Made by a program: the position numbers and the translations under genes | Assembly (NCBI GenBank): GCA_951640195.1 | Contig: OX621171.1 | Coordinates: 1,178,001 to 1,242,000, forward strand | Length of the DNA stretch: 64,000 bases | Direction: 5' to 3' | Source: Porpolomopsis calyptriformis | Lineage: Eukaryota; Basidiomycota; Agaricomycetes; Agaricales; Hygrophoraceae | Part shown: positions 42,889 through 54,669 of the stretch, piece after piece | How positions within the stretch are numbered: position 1 is the first letter of the stretch | Layout: each line of letters opens with the position of its first letter | Notes under the pieces: model-generated | What the model was told of the DNA's origin: nothing | Seen by the model: only the letters and a program-made list of their open reading frames with translations | The model's database searches: none

Positions 42889-43567
42889 GATTGAAATAAA
42901 AGAGTGTAGTTTCATCAAGCGTTAACATAGCTGAGTATGTTCAAACGCTTACCCATGCAAAACATGCCCTCCCTTGATGCAAAACATGCCCTCCCTCACT
43001 GTAAAACTCATGTTAGCAACTCTTGTATTTACTAACCATGTGTATAGACAAAAGACTCTTGTTCAGTACTGCTAAGCATGAATTGTTATAAGGCACTTCA
43101 ATAACTTATTTTTTAAATCATCTTTACTACCCTCAACTCTTATCCACTCATCACTGGTTGATACCACCAATCCTTTCATCTACAAACTTGTGCATGTTCA
43201 TTACAATAATCGATGAGCCAGTTTACTTTTGCTGTTGAACCTCTAATAGCACAAGAAAATCAGCTTGTATATTTGGATGAATGATTTTAACTACACACCT
43301 AACTATTTTTCATAGCCAAGAATCCCAGATGTTGATGGAAACCAATTTAATCAACCACCATTCTCAACATCACGTTAAACTGCCAGCTCATACTACCTGC
43401 CCCACCTCCCTGTTCTTAGACCCACTACCCCTTCATCCTGGTCCACTTCTGATCATGGTAACACCCTTGGTCATATGACAAAAGGAATTAAACAAGAGAG
43501 AGATGATGAAATTGAGAACCCTATAAAAAAGTGAGCTGCAGGAAAGTTAGCTAACCCAAAGGTACCT
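42889..43567. other. Spacer with a 22-bp tandem duplication
   Basis: AT-rich DNA without a gene I can support. atgcaaaacatgccctcccttg is repeated twice at 42955-42998. Confidence 0.55.
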
Positions 43568-44380
43568 GTGACAAAAGGTAAATCGAATGCCAAGGGGTTG
43601 AAGCATCCTGGTCACAAGGCAGGTGCTTCAGGTTATAGTCAAGAAGAAATCAATGCACTACTCCATTTTATCGAAAGGAACTTACCAATTGGACAGCATG
43701 GCTGGGATTTAGTTGAGCGATCGTATAATGTGTGGGCCAAGAAGTACAAGTATAACTCTGACTGCAATGCTAAGGCCCTCCATACAAAGTTTGATGCAGT
43801 ACATCCTGATCTATGCTACCTACCTAACACACACTGATGCAACTTAGCTTGTGAATACGCCCAAACCAACTAGTAATGCACAAGTTCCAGAGCATATTCA
43901 GAAGGTATGGGATATCAATGAGAAAATCAGCATGAAGGCCAGAGCCCTAGCCCTCGACAATCCAGAATTTGAGGATACTGCACCTGCTAAAGTTATTGAA
44001 ATCACAGATGAGGATAATACTGAAGAGAAGGGCAACACAAATGAGCCGCCGGAGGAAAAAGCTATAGTTGCAAAGGCCTACTGTACCCTCAATCCTCTTA
44101 TTGATAAACCTCCCAAATGATTGCATTCAGGTGCTGCAACTGAAGCACTCACGTCTATCACATCCATGTTAAACCCATCAGTGATCAAACAGCAGGATGA
44201 AGACAAATTTGCTTACAGTGTGCAAATTGCACAGCTTACTAGCATCCAGGCTGAACTCTGAGAGACCCACACATGCATGGATATCCTCCAGGATCATCTC
44301 AATACTGAAACACATCAGGCAGATTGAGCTGAGGCTCAGCTAGACATGATCAAGATGTTTGGTGGTCATCAATTCCAAGG
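43568..44380 (+). pseudogene. Myb/SANT-like accessory protein of a Harbinger element
   Basis: The frame reads GASGYSQEEINALLHFIERN, LPIGQHGWDLVERSYNVWA and ALHTKFDAV. After a stop it continues NTPKPTSNAQVPEHIQKVWD, ending in an acidic and then coiled-coil region. This is the Myb/trihelix-like DNA-binding domain that accompanies PIF/Harbinger transposases, which need a separate DNA-binding partner. Stops near 43835, 44118 and 44260 break the frame. It faces the transposase at 44715-46001, so the two genes are convergent. Confidence 0.7.
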
Positions 44381-44714
44381 GCCAGTATTGCACCGACATG
44401 CCCATTATTCACCTCACTAGCACCTTCCCCTAGTCTATCACAACACCAAATTTTCGCCATACAAAGGTGATACCCACAGTGATGTGCAGCAACCTAACTT
44501 TGACCTCCCTACTGCCTCAACACCCTCAGCGAATATGCTATCCACTGCGGCTTCATCAACACACAACCCCACTACTAGCCTTGGGATACTGGCATCCATT
44601 GCATCTGGTATCTGTTACGACTAGCAAAAGGCATCTATACATACTTTGTGTCAGTAGTTACACCAAAGATTCAAATTCTATTACCTGTCCTACTCCTCAA
44701 CAACCTTTAAGTGA

Positions 44715-46001
44715 AAGCATGATACATGATCATTTTTCCAAATATCCTTGAATAAAATAGCACCCAGATTCCTCCATAATTCCTCGTCTTCTGATTCTTT
44801 CCAGGTTGGCAAGTAGACTTGAAGAATTTAATTGATACCAATAAGCTGACAATGTATATTGCTTGAACAAACACAGGTTTCAAGTAAATCTCATCACCCA
44901 TTATCATCATTGATATCCAATAGGACCCAAAGGCATGCATATGAACCTTGGAGCATCTGCATTCCCCACTCAGCAGTTTGGCGGTAAGAACAAAGGTCAC
45001 GATTGAAGAGGAGAAGTTCTTGGCATTCATGGGGATCATCAGGAAGGATAGTTCCACCTTTAATAGGTGCTTGTATCTTTCCTGCAACAGCTACTGTCCC
45101 ACAAGGAAATGCTGAGTTGGCAACCAAGTAAAATCCATCAGGGACCTTGGTGCATAGCTGCTCATAAAGGGGGCGGGCAACACAGGAGTCATGCCAACTA
45201 CCTGGTGCATTCAGGATAGCTGCAATAATTACACCTATAGAAATAATAAGTTAGCCATCTAAATGAAAAGCAGTACATTTACCCACCCCATGGAGAGAAA
45301 GCTAATATGTTATTGATGAAATGAGAGCTCTTCCAGCCATTGTAAGTTGCATTCTCAACTTCTGCATCATCCGCTGTCTGAACAGGTAACCTAAGACTGT
45401 CTACACTCCCAAATGCCCCAGTGAGGCAAGGGTGACACATGCAGATAAGAGTGCTGTCTTCACACAACTCATCTCCCTGTGTGAAAGTAATAGCAGCATC
45501 AGGCATAGTCCTCACAGTATTGAGATAGGCTGTGAGCCAAAATTTAAGATAGCAGGATATAACAGTAGGGACCAATCCAAAAACCTCTTGCAGGTTGGCT
45601 TTAGGCATTGATAAGCTAAGGTAGTGTAGGACTAGTCCCAGTGCACCAGCTGCATCTAGTGAATGATGACCTAAATGAGGCTATCCAACTTGTGAAACAT
45701 CAGAGTGTGGAATTGGCCTTGAGTTATACCTCTGTTCAAACCCACTATCAAGTATTAAATGGAAGGTTTCAACATCAAAACCCATTATTATAATAAAAGC
45801 GCATTCACTTTAGCTCTCATACTGAGTCTGCCAGGCTGAATCCACTTGAGGATTAGGCATCTGTTTTGCCTGACAGAGGTAATGGCAGGAGGCATTTCGG
45901 TAGGCTACATTCTGTAAACAAGCCTCTTCAGCACCCAGGATAAGAACAGCAGCAAGTACCAGTATGTAATTATCAAGTTCATCCTCTTCAAAGAGGGACA
46001 T
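44715..46001 (-). pseudogene. Harbinger (DDE_Tnp_4) transposase relic
   Basis: Read from 46001: MSLFEEDELDNYILVLAAVL, then GFDVETFHLILDSGFEQRYN, SLDAAGALGLVLHYLSLSMP, VFGLVPTVISCYLKFW, GAFGSVDSLRLPVQTADD (first catalytic D), NATYNGWKSSHFINNILAFS, FPCGTVAVAGKIQAPIKGG, YRQTAEWGMQMLQGSYACLW and the terminal WRNLGAILFKDIWKNDHVS. That order is a HARBI1-type nuclease. Frame changes occur around 45270 and 45000, and stops around 45810, 45690 and 44890. An intron probably lies near 45280-45230. Confidence 0.85.
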
Positions 46002-47050
46002 TGTTCAGTGGGGAAGTATTGGAACTGCAGTTATGGGTTTGCAAATTTGCTGTAAATTTACAGCCAAACATTTCAAATTATTTATGGCTTTGCTTTTTTC
46101 CCTAAAATCTTATGGGAAGTCACCCATTAGCTAACAGTCCCTAATAGCTCAAGAACCGAGAACTCACCTGATATCAAGTGAGGTGGTCATCACCTCACTT
46201 GACCTTAGCCCCTTTTGGGACCTCCCTGGCCTCTACCTACTCCCCCTTATTACCTATGCCTACCCCCACCTATAGATGACATCATCTAAAGGTGTGCAGG
46301 ATGAGTACACTCAGATTGCGCAAGATGATATGATATCATCCAAAGGTGCACAAAATGAGTGTGTTCAGATGGCACAGGGTGTTAGGTTAGGATTTCTAAT
46401 AATATGGCAATTGTAGAGGTAGGTTAAGGCTTAACTAATAGGGGTTGTAATATTAGTATCTATATAAAACTGACTATTTCCTTGTAGATCTGCTTATATA
46501 AGCTGCAGAACATACTTGCTTAACCTTAGACACCTTGATAACTATACCCTTAACAACTTAGAGCAAGTTAACTAGTAATATAATCTATATAATTTCCTCA
46601 TATGTTACAATACATCCTTATACACTATTTATTATAAGCTTTCTAAAGATGAATTTATATAAAGAATATTGGAAAATCATATAAACTCACTAAACTTATA
46701 GTATTATATACCTATAGTACTATGAGCTAAAAACTATTCCAATATTTGGCAAGTTTGACCTAATACTATTATATCCTGTAATATAAAATAGATATAAATA
46801 TAGGAATATTAGAGGATAGCCCTTCATCTTAGGTCTAAAACAAGCCCTAAAACATTAGAATCGGTAAAGTATTTCTAGAGATATTCTATTTTAAATCTGG
46901 TAATATTATTGAAATAGTTGTTTTACTAAGATACTAAAATCTAGAAAAGATAATACTTTAACTTAGGGGTAAAGACTGTTTATAATATGTTTGGTTCCAA
47001 AAGTGAGCTGTAGGTTATATTAATAGTAACAAACAAACCTAACTAACTAG
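46002..47050. other. AT-rich stretch with hairpin and a 50-bp tandem duplication
   Basis: No gene seen. A hairpin with 11-bp arms (caagtgaggtg) and a 5-base loop lies at 46175-46201. A duplicated unit of about 51 bp (tcatctaaaggtgtgcaggatg / tcatccaaaggtgcacaaaatg) lies at about 46276-46382. Confidence 0.6.
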
Positions 47051-47903
47051 TTGAACTTGACCACTATTATTATAAAAAGCCTTTCTACTGCTAATTGCAA
47101 TTACATCATTCTAGCTCCTAAATTTAGTGCCTCCTATACTACTATCTCTAGATTATACACTAGATATTACCCTGATCTTCAAAAGTCTTTTAGTAGACAT
47201 CCTTCAAAGCTTTCCACCTCTAATATTTATTAAAGTTCCTCCTCTAGCATCTTAATATAGAGGTCTATTAATTTTTTTCCATACCTATTTCTTACTATCT
47301 GATCCCAAGCAATTGATTTTAGTTTTATCTAACTATAGTACCTCCTTCTAGTCCTCTATAATCTAATGTTAATACCTTGAAGTAAAGTCTATTCTCTCCT
47401 TCTTATACTTCTTAGTGAGTAAAGGTCTTTTCTTCTTCACTATAGCCTTTATCCCCACTTCTTTCTAAGCTATTATTAAACAGTTTGGGAAGAGAGAGGT
47501 TAGTTAGTAATATTCCTAAGCATTTAAGTAACTTCCATAGTATTTTTAACCTTCCCAGAGCTAATAAGATAAATAGTATAGGAAACTATCCAATTCTATA
47601 ATAAGGCTAGAAGACTTCTAACAAGATAATAACTCTAAATACACCTACAAGAAGGCTTAAAAGTGGTTGAAGGATTATAGATATGAAGTCCTCTTATAGC
47701 CTACCCAATCCCCCAATCTCAATCCTATTAAGTATCTCTAGAGGAACTTGAAAAGAAGATTAGCTAACTATAACATATCCTCTCTAATAGAATTGTAGAG
47801 TTGTAGGAAAGGGTGTAAGTAGAGTGGGATAAAATAGAAGAGTATACCTAGATATGTGGGAAGCTGTATTAAAGGCTAAGGAAGGTTATACCAAGTACTA
47901 AAT
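47051..47903 (+). pseudogene. Fossil Tc1/mariner transposase
   Basis: The first frame contains SYTTISRLYTRYYPDLQKSF and HPSKLSTSNIY, a Tc1 helix-turn-helix region. About 450 bp further on, QSPNLNPIKYL.RNLKRRLA corresponds to the SPDLNPIE...LKRRL block, and KAKEGYTKY followed by TAA closes it like the element at 35146-36150. The middle is heavily AT-shifted with many stops. Much older than the 34.8-kb Tc1. Confidence 0.75.
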
Positions 47904-48152
47904 CCCAGTGGAAAATCAAGTGATTAGTAATGATGGAGAATGATTGAGGCTGAATTTATTGTAGAGCATCAACCAGAGTTGAGAAATCTAGAATAGTGTA
48001 GATAAAAAAAGTGTGTTAATGATATTCATCGCTTCCCAGCAACACATTTGATGTCAGTCACTCACAATCACCTAGCCTTGGAGCCTTGCTTTCACATCCT
48101 ATTGATTTACATTGGGCCATAGCTACGCTGTACATGCATTTACAGCTCTCAT

Positions 48153-50015
48153 TTATTCCATTCCTATTGATTTACATTGTTTTCCAGCTACTCCGCTTCC
48201 GCCCCCATTCATCCCCAGCTTTCCTGCCCCCCTCCCTTCTTGTTCACATTCCCATTCCCGATCCCACTCCCACTCACCTCCACCCTCATCCTCGTCCATT
48301 ACCATCCAAGGCCCAAGTGGATTTATTGCCACTCCTGCTTGTATTCGTACATTCTTGGTTATCTTCATAATCGTACAAGTGTCCTGTCTAGAAGAATATA
48401 GTTAGAAAACAGAGAACAAGTGAGATAATGTGAATGTACCTTTCACAAAGCTCAAGACGAGGCTCTCTAAACAAATGCAGGTCAGGATAAGGTAGATGCG
48501 GGTGATATGGAAACTCACTGCTGCCCTTTCCATCTTCTGATATCTCTGAGAGGCAAATAAAACATAGTTAGTAGAGTTAAAATAAGGGTATAATGAGATA
48601 TACATACTTTTCTGTCATTACTGGAAAGTGAGTCCCAGTAAGTTTTGAAGCTGCTTGCGGAACCTCCAACGTTTGCTTGGCACCATTCACGAGCACATAA
48701 GTTTCTGAATAACAGTTAGAACAATTAGCAAGAGAGATTGAGTTATGCACTGTGCAGTAGGTTTCTCACCTAGGACCATCATTTTCTCTCCCATTGATAC
48801 TCGAGCAACCCTTTTCTTGATGGGGTTGTCACCTTGGGTGGAAGTGGACGATGCAGATGGGGGAGTGGGATTGGGGTCAGCGGAAGGGTCATTAGTTGAT
48901 GGCGAAATGCTTGAGGTGTTGATAGGGATGTCGGGAGCTGGGGACAGCTCAGGCATCTTGTTGTGCTCATTTGAAATGGACGCGGAGACATCTGCCCTGT
49001 AATACAATCAGGAATCAGTAAACTACTTGATGTATGCACTTACAACAGATCTGAAATCTATATGCAAAAGCCCTAGTCAGTAGTAAGTCCAAACAACAAG
49101 AGAGACAAACCTCAGGGATAGCTGGAATGCTGCTGGCCATTGGCTTATCAATATCGACTATCTTACTTAGGTGTGAATCCATAACCAGATGCAGGTTTTC
49201 GATATCAGAGTCAGAATCTGGACTCTTGCATTTTTGCAGAATCAAAGGTACATCGATTGGTTCTTCTTTCTTTGCAACACTGCTCATTGCTTTTTTCATC
49301 TGTGCAGTTCACCAGGATGGATAGTAGTCCTTTGCGATTTGCTCAGGCTTCCATCCATTGTCACAGAGGCAGAGCTCTGGAAACCGTGCCTGCATTTCAT
49401 GGTTATAGTGGTCAGTGACACCCAGTCCCGCATCCATCATCCACTTATCCAGTGCTAGTCTAGCCAAAGCAATCTCAGCCCATATCGAATGCACAACTTT
49501 GCGCATTTCAGCTGCATGGAACCTATCCACTGGAGCGCCCTTTTCATCAACAACATATTGCATCCCGACGTTTTTGCCATCAGCTATCTGGGTTTTGCTA
49601 GGTATACTTGTCCTCTTGACAGGGTCCATGATCCCTTTGGTATGTCCTGATTTATTCCAGGCCATATACATTGACCTCTTCCAAAACATTTTTTGAAGTT
49701 GTTCCGTCATGTAGTAGGATTCCTTTGGCCAGCTTGAGGGAGGGTCAGAGGGGGTATTTGAGAATCCAAACGATAGCATGGATGGGTTAGAAAGTTTGAG
49801 GGGATTCTTGATGGACAGGAGTTGCGGGATAGCATTTGCGAGTATAATATATGCATTTCTCAAGGAATGTTAGTTATGATAAATATGATATAGAGAAATG
49901 CGTACTTAAACGTTTCTTCTTCTATCTGCACTTCCAGATTGGCTTTTTGTTTTCGTAGTTCATTGATTTCTTTGTGTGCTTGATTGAGTTGTTGATACAG
50001 TTGTAGATAGGCCAT
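48153..50015 (-). CDS. Uncharacterised basidiomycete protein with N-terminal coiled coil (multi-exon)
   Basis: ATG at 50015 opens MAYLQLYQQLNQAHKEINEL, a coiled coil, ending at a GTACGC donor near 49904. The second exon runs from about 49860 (AYIILANAIPQLLS) through QKMFWKRSMYMAWNKSG, FHAAEMRKVVHSIWAEIALA and HEMQARFPELCLCDNGWKPE to a TAG near 49309 or a following splice. Later exons read DVPLILQKCKSPDSDSD, PIKKRVARVSMGEKMMVLG and TYVLVNGAKQTLEVPQAASK, with a glycine/glutamate-rich tail. The RFPEL...DxWK...A..YPSW block is a family I recognise from agaricomycete hypothetical proteins, often near transposons. Function unknown. It lies 400 bp downstream of a CACTA transposase on the same strand and may be its second gene. 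Splice sites and the 3' end are tentative. Confidence 0.5.
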
Positions 50016-50412
50016 ATTGTGAAGTTGCATCAGAGTTGAATGAGATGCCGTTGCGATTTTATGAGAGACATCATATTCATTATTCTACAAACCAACCAGT
50101 CAACAGATTTCATGCTTATTGGATCATACCATTCCATTGTAGTGCCTTGATATATGTTGCTGATAAGAATAACTTGGATTGTCAGTTCGAGTTAATGAGT
50201 TCATGCGATCAGGTAAATGGATACTGGGAGAGATGAATGCAGGGGTGAAAGAGGTCTAGCTGTCTTGGAATGCCTCTAGAAGACCAGGGAGGGGTGGGCT
50301 GGGGTGGGGTGAAGGTAAAGGCATCGAGGAGACTATCTCACATTGTGGTCAAAGGTCAAAGTAATGATTGCGTCATTTACTTCCAGGTGTATGTATCTAT
50401 ATTCAATAAATA

Positions 50413-53400
50413 TTATACATTTTCTCCTTCCTCTCGGTTGTCATTTTCTTCAAACCCTTCAAGGATTCTAACATCTAGCCCAAGCTTCTCATACACAAAA
50501 TGTTTCTCTTCATCTTTGAAGGGAGGCATCACGACCACCGAGAGGATTGTCTTCACAGGGACAACTTGGAGTCCAGCATCGCCTTGGTATTTGCAAACCC
50601 AGAGAGTCTGGTTTGAGGCAGTTAGGAGCTCTGTGTTAGGTGGTCCATAGATTGATACAAGTGCGAGAGTGTGTGTATTGTCTCGCACTTGCAGGCAGAA
50701 GTAGAAGTGAACTTCCACAAACACATGTTAGCTGTTCATGGATATCTGTAGACAGAGAAGTAGATTAGATGAATAAATATAGCAAGGTACTTACTTTGAC
50801 ATTTCGAGCCATCCGGACCTGCTGCAGCAACTTCTGTTCCTCTTTCTAAGCTGACTGTGCGATCTGTCCATTTGGGAGATGTAAGCGAGCCCACCGAATG
50901 ATATCCTCCTGATCAAAATTGATTCCCAAGTCCTGCAAGTAAGATCGGATGGCTATTGCCTCAATTGCCTGAACTGGGCGCGAAGCATGGTCCATCGCAT
51001 GCAGGAGAACGTAATTGTTGCCAAGATCAACAGAGCCTCAGGGAAACAGCTTTTCAGGCTGCTCAAGCTCTGGAATTATTACCTTGAGAGCATTTACTTG
51101 AGAGCGACAAAGGGCCCATTGAGCAAGGTTCAAGAATGGATTTGAATCTTGTTTGATTTCTTCCCCAAGGTTGCCAATCATCCATTCAATAGTCTATTGG
51201 GAAGAGCAAATCCCAGGTCCAACTCATGCTGCTTCAGGTGCTAAGTGACATAGCGTATGTATGCAGGGTCGTACAAAATGGATCTAGGAAGGTTTGCACT
51301 GGTAGTAAAGAAGCTCAAACTCTTCTGCAAATTTGAGGATCGCAGCATGCATGCAACATAGTTGTTGGATAGGTATACATTTTTGATAGAGGATGTGAAT
51401 AGTGTAGACGAGTAGACAGTAGTGTTGCCAGTAGATATTGGGTAGTACACAATCAGGCCCAAGCTCAAAGACATATTGAATAAATTCCCAAGCTTTGTAG
51501 CCACTATTGATTTTTTCTGCTGGGTTACGAGGGGGGTGATCAAACAAACCAGGCAGATATGGTGTTGCCTGTGCTACCTCTTCTCCATGTCTTTTCCAGA
51601 CAACACCTTTCAGCTTAGCCCACGGCCAGTCTTTGCAATCATTATTTGCATCACAATCAAAGGTTCCTCGCCACAGCTTGAGTAGGAGATCTGGGGCATT
51701 GAGAGCAGGTAAGTGCATTAAATCCAGACTGAAGATTCCAGGAATACTAAGCCATCGAGGAAGCCCAGTAAAGATCATTGGCTTGCAAATTCCAGTCTCC
51801 AAGTGGCAGTTTTCATATTGAGTTTGGTTCCTTGACTCTTCTAGGAACTTGAGGTTACATTCATAATTTTCCACAGTTCGAGTGTCCATTGTCAAGTTTT
51901 GAAGTGGAACATCAGGATGATCGCACCCATCAACTACATATCCAATGGGCTTGAGGCAGACTGGGTAGTAGTGAGATCCCCCAGGTTTGTGACAGCCTTT
52001 GAGGGGGCAGTAAGTATGACATCCAGCCTTGCCATGATGACCAACAAATCCATTCAGGGCTGCCATTGCAGGACTATCAGTGCAAGCAAGAAAGAAAAAC
52101 AGGTCAGAGACAAAAGTCTCCTTCCAGCTTGCATCCCAAATTTTGAGTCCATCGTTTTGGATCACTGCAAGATGGTGCAAGCTTGGGAAGTGGAAAGAGT
52201 TGCAGTTTTTGGGCTTGTTAGGCCCAGGGATAATCATACCAGGTAAGACATGTACTTTCTTATAGCGGGTGTCAGGAGGATGGTTGATGACGATCCAGAT
52301 TTGCATCCAACAGTTAGACACTTTGCTTCAGTAGAGCTGAGCACCATTGACTGAGAACATCAAGATCATATCGCGGTTCTTGATCCTACCGCTTTTTACC
52401 GCCGAGAGGTAGTCAATTCCACATAGAACGTCATCATAGGCAGATATCTTGCCCCCATTTTCTTGGAGTTCAGTGAGTAGTTTGGCTGTCCATCTTTCTT
52501 GATACCTCATATTGATAGTGCCTTCAGGTGATCGTCAAAGTGCCTGGAGTTGGGGACCAATAGGGATGGTCAGGAATTGTTGGTGAGCTCGTTTCTTCAT
52601 CTTATTTCGTTTTTTCACTTCGGTATATCGATTCTCACCACACCTAGGATAGCACTCGCACTCAGACCAAGGACCAGTGAAGCCCACACAGGAGTTAATG
52701 CATATATCATTCATGATTGGAACGATACCGCTTAGCTCAGTAACCTTATATTTCACTTGGTCATATGACAGCATTTGGCTGTCAGGGTATCAGCAGATCA
52801 GGTTCTCGCAGATGGAACTGTAAGTTTCCCTTGATGCACTGCTAGATAGATATTGATTGACAGATGCAAATCGGGATCTTCGACAGTGAGGGTATGTTTG
52901 GGAGGGTTACGAAGATGCTCGATGGATTCTGCATCAAGATGGTCGTGTGCATCACCCAGGGATGCATTTCGCAGAAGTCGGATGAGCTGGTGAGTGATGC
53001 GAATCTCCTCCATTTGAATGTGAGCTGACTCTTCTTCAATGTCTTGTTGATTCGAAGTATTTTCTGCAGGAGGATGGGTTTCCATCCTATCTCCAAGGCA
53101 TTCGTCCGGATCAGTTTCCTGATCTGCAAGGCTTCCAGGATTGATTCCCCCCCAGTCTACACCAGAATTTACAGAGGATCCTGGAGGGTCTGGCAGGTTG
53201 TTGTTGATCATATGTTCCCCCTTAGGATGGACATGAAGGTAAGCTATGTACGAACAAAGATCACTTATAGAACATACTTGCTGATCTATCTGTGTACTGT
53301 CAATAGGACTATCCTCTGCCATCCTCTTCCGCCTTTTCCTTGGGGGTTGGTTTCCATTTTCTCCAAAGCCGCGCAAGCGTATTTGACTGGAAGTAGGTAG

Positions 53401-53559
53401 TTTTTGGGCTACATGCAATGAAATCCAATCATGGAATCTAGGGGTAAACGCATCCCAGTTGCGAAAGGGAGCATGGCTGTAGTATGTTGCCCCCGAGACT
53501 GGTTTTGGAGGGTTTCCACAGTACTTTGTGCAGTTGCAGATGTAGGATTTTCCTGGCAT
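50413..53559 (-). pseudogene. CACTA-type (Tnp2) transposase, second family
   Basis: Read from ATG 53559: CNCTKYCGNPPKPVSGATYY, a basic run RKRRKRM (likely nuclear signal), an acidic middle, then 52774-52535 with PWSECECYPRCG, 52510-52328 and the 346-codon block 52321-51284. The block carries VLPGMIIPGPNKPKNCNSFH, FPSLHHLAVIQNDGLKIWDA, GFVGHHGKAGCHTYCPLKG, RWLSIPGIFSLDLMHLPALN and LWRGTFDC, the DDE core of Tnp2 proteins. The C-terminal block 50724-50413 has NQTLWVCKYQGDAGLQVVPV. The order is right and several breaks are probably introns, but stops around 50850 and 51240 suggest decay. The family differs from the 11.9-kb transposase. The 5' end abuts element F with no room for a terminal repeat. 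Confidence 0.85.
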
Positions 53560-53579
53560 GATGTATTAGTGTACTGAAG

Positions 53580-54669
53580 CAATATGATCCATCTATTAAT
53601 ACTAGCTTGGGGCACAATGTCTGGATTTGCTAGCATTCCTTTGATATAGTGAGCATCAACTTCTATAATGAGGTTTTAGATGCCAATGAGGCACAGGTAA
53701 AAACTAACAGTGATATAGGAGGTGTTGATGGTAAGTATTACAGGAGTGTCAGAAGTATAATTGAGAACTCATAGAGCAGGCAATTCTAGAAGGGCTTGTT
53801 TTAGGTCCTCTTGAGCAGCAACCTGATTGGGACCAAATTTGAAGAGCATATCTTTCCTAGTGAGCTTGACTAAGTGATGTGCTTGATGCGCGAAGTTGTG
53901 AATCAAAATTCGAACAACACCAATAGTGCCAAGGAAGGCTCAAACTTTGGAGAGGTCTTTACAGGGACCCCAGTTTCAGATCACTAACACATGTGATTCA
54001 TCAGGTAGTCACCCTAAGTGAGTACATCAATGTCTGAGAATGATGGTTTCTTCTGCACACAAGAACAATTTATAGCCTAACATGGTTCTGCTGCAATATT
54101 TCATTTGCTGGACTATTCAATTGAGATTCCTGAAGTGTTCCCACATGAATTGTCAAATTCTATTGTTCTCTGGAATCGTTTCATAGGATCCATCAGGTAA
54201 TACATATCAAGTCATGGGACCTTTCACAGGGATATTGTTGATATAAGGGATTGTAAACTCAGGAATCTCTGGTTGGAGGATATAGGTAATGTCATCATGA
54301 AAGACTGGCACAGAATTCGTCCATCCCATGGGTAGGGTAACTAGTCGATAAGCCCCATAGGGTGTTTGGAAAGTGGTTAGATCATGATATGAAGGCACAA
54401 TCACTCATTTGTCACATCTGATGTAAAGATTGAACATAGCACTGCAGGATTGGCCACTAAACTGTTTAGCTAAGTGTTCAGGGATTGGAGTTACTCCTAA
54501 GTGTTAAATCATAACTTGATTGAGTGGTTCAGGGCTATGAATGATTCTAAGTTCTTTTCCTCCCTTCTTTAGAACAGTGAACCATTGCGATCAATAGGAG
54601 GAGTGTGAAGGTTTGTAAACTCCAGCATCGATTTTTTGCTAGATCACTTTGCAGACTTCATAATAGATA
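53580..54669 (-). pseudogene. Reverse transcriptase-RNase H of element F (3' part)
   Basis: Starting at 54669: IYYEVCKVI.QKIDAGVYKP, SHSSY.SQWFTVLKKGGKEL, DLTTFQTPYGAYRLVTLPMG, WTNSVPVFHDDITYILQPEI and IPYINNIPVKG, in which the RT catalytic pair is NN rather than DD. Then come the connection and RNase H parts, with IIEVDAHYIKGMLANPDIVP and QASINRWI at about 53590. There the similarity stops and the CACTA transposase ATG follows 20-30 bp later. Numerous stops. Confidence 0.85.

Noticed and set aside
48086..48405. Plus-strand proline/histidine-rich frames
   Set aside because: Low-complexity translation opposite the possible last exon of the minus-strand hypothetical gene; no family.
53571..53575. 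CACTA string upstream of the transposase start as a definite element terminus
   Set aside because: No matching inverted end was found downstream, and five bases are too few alone.
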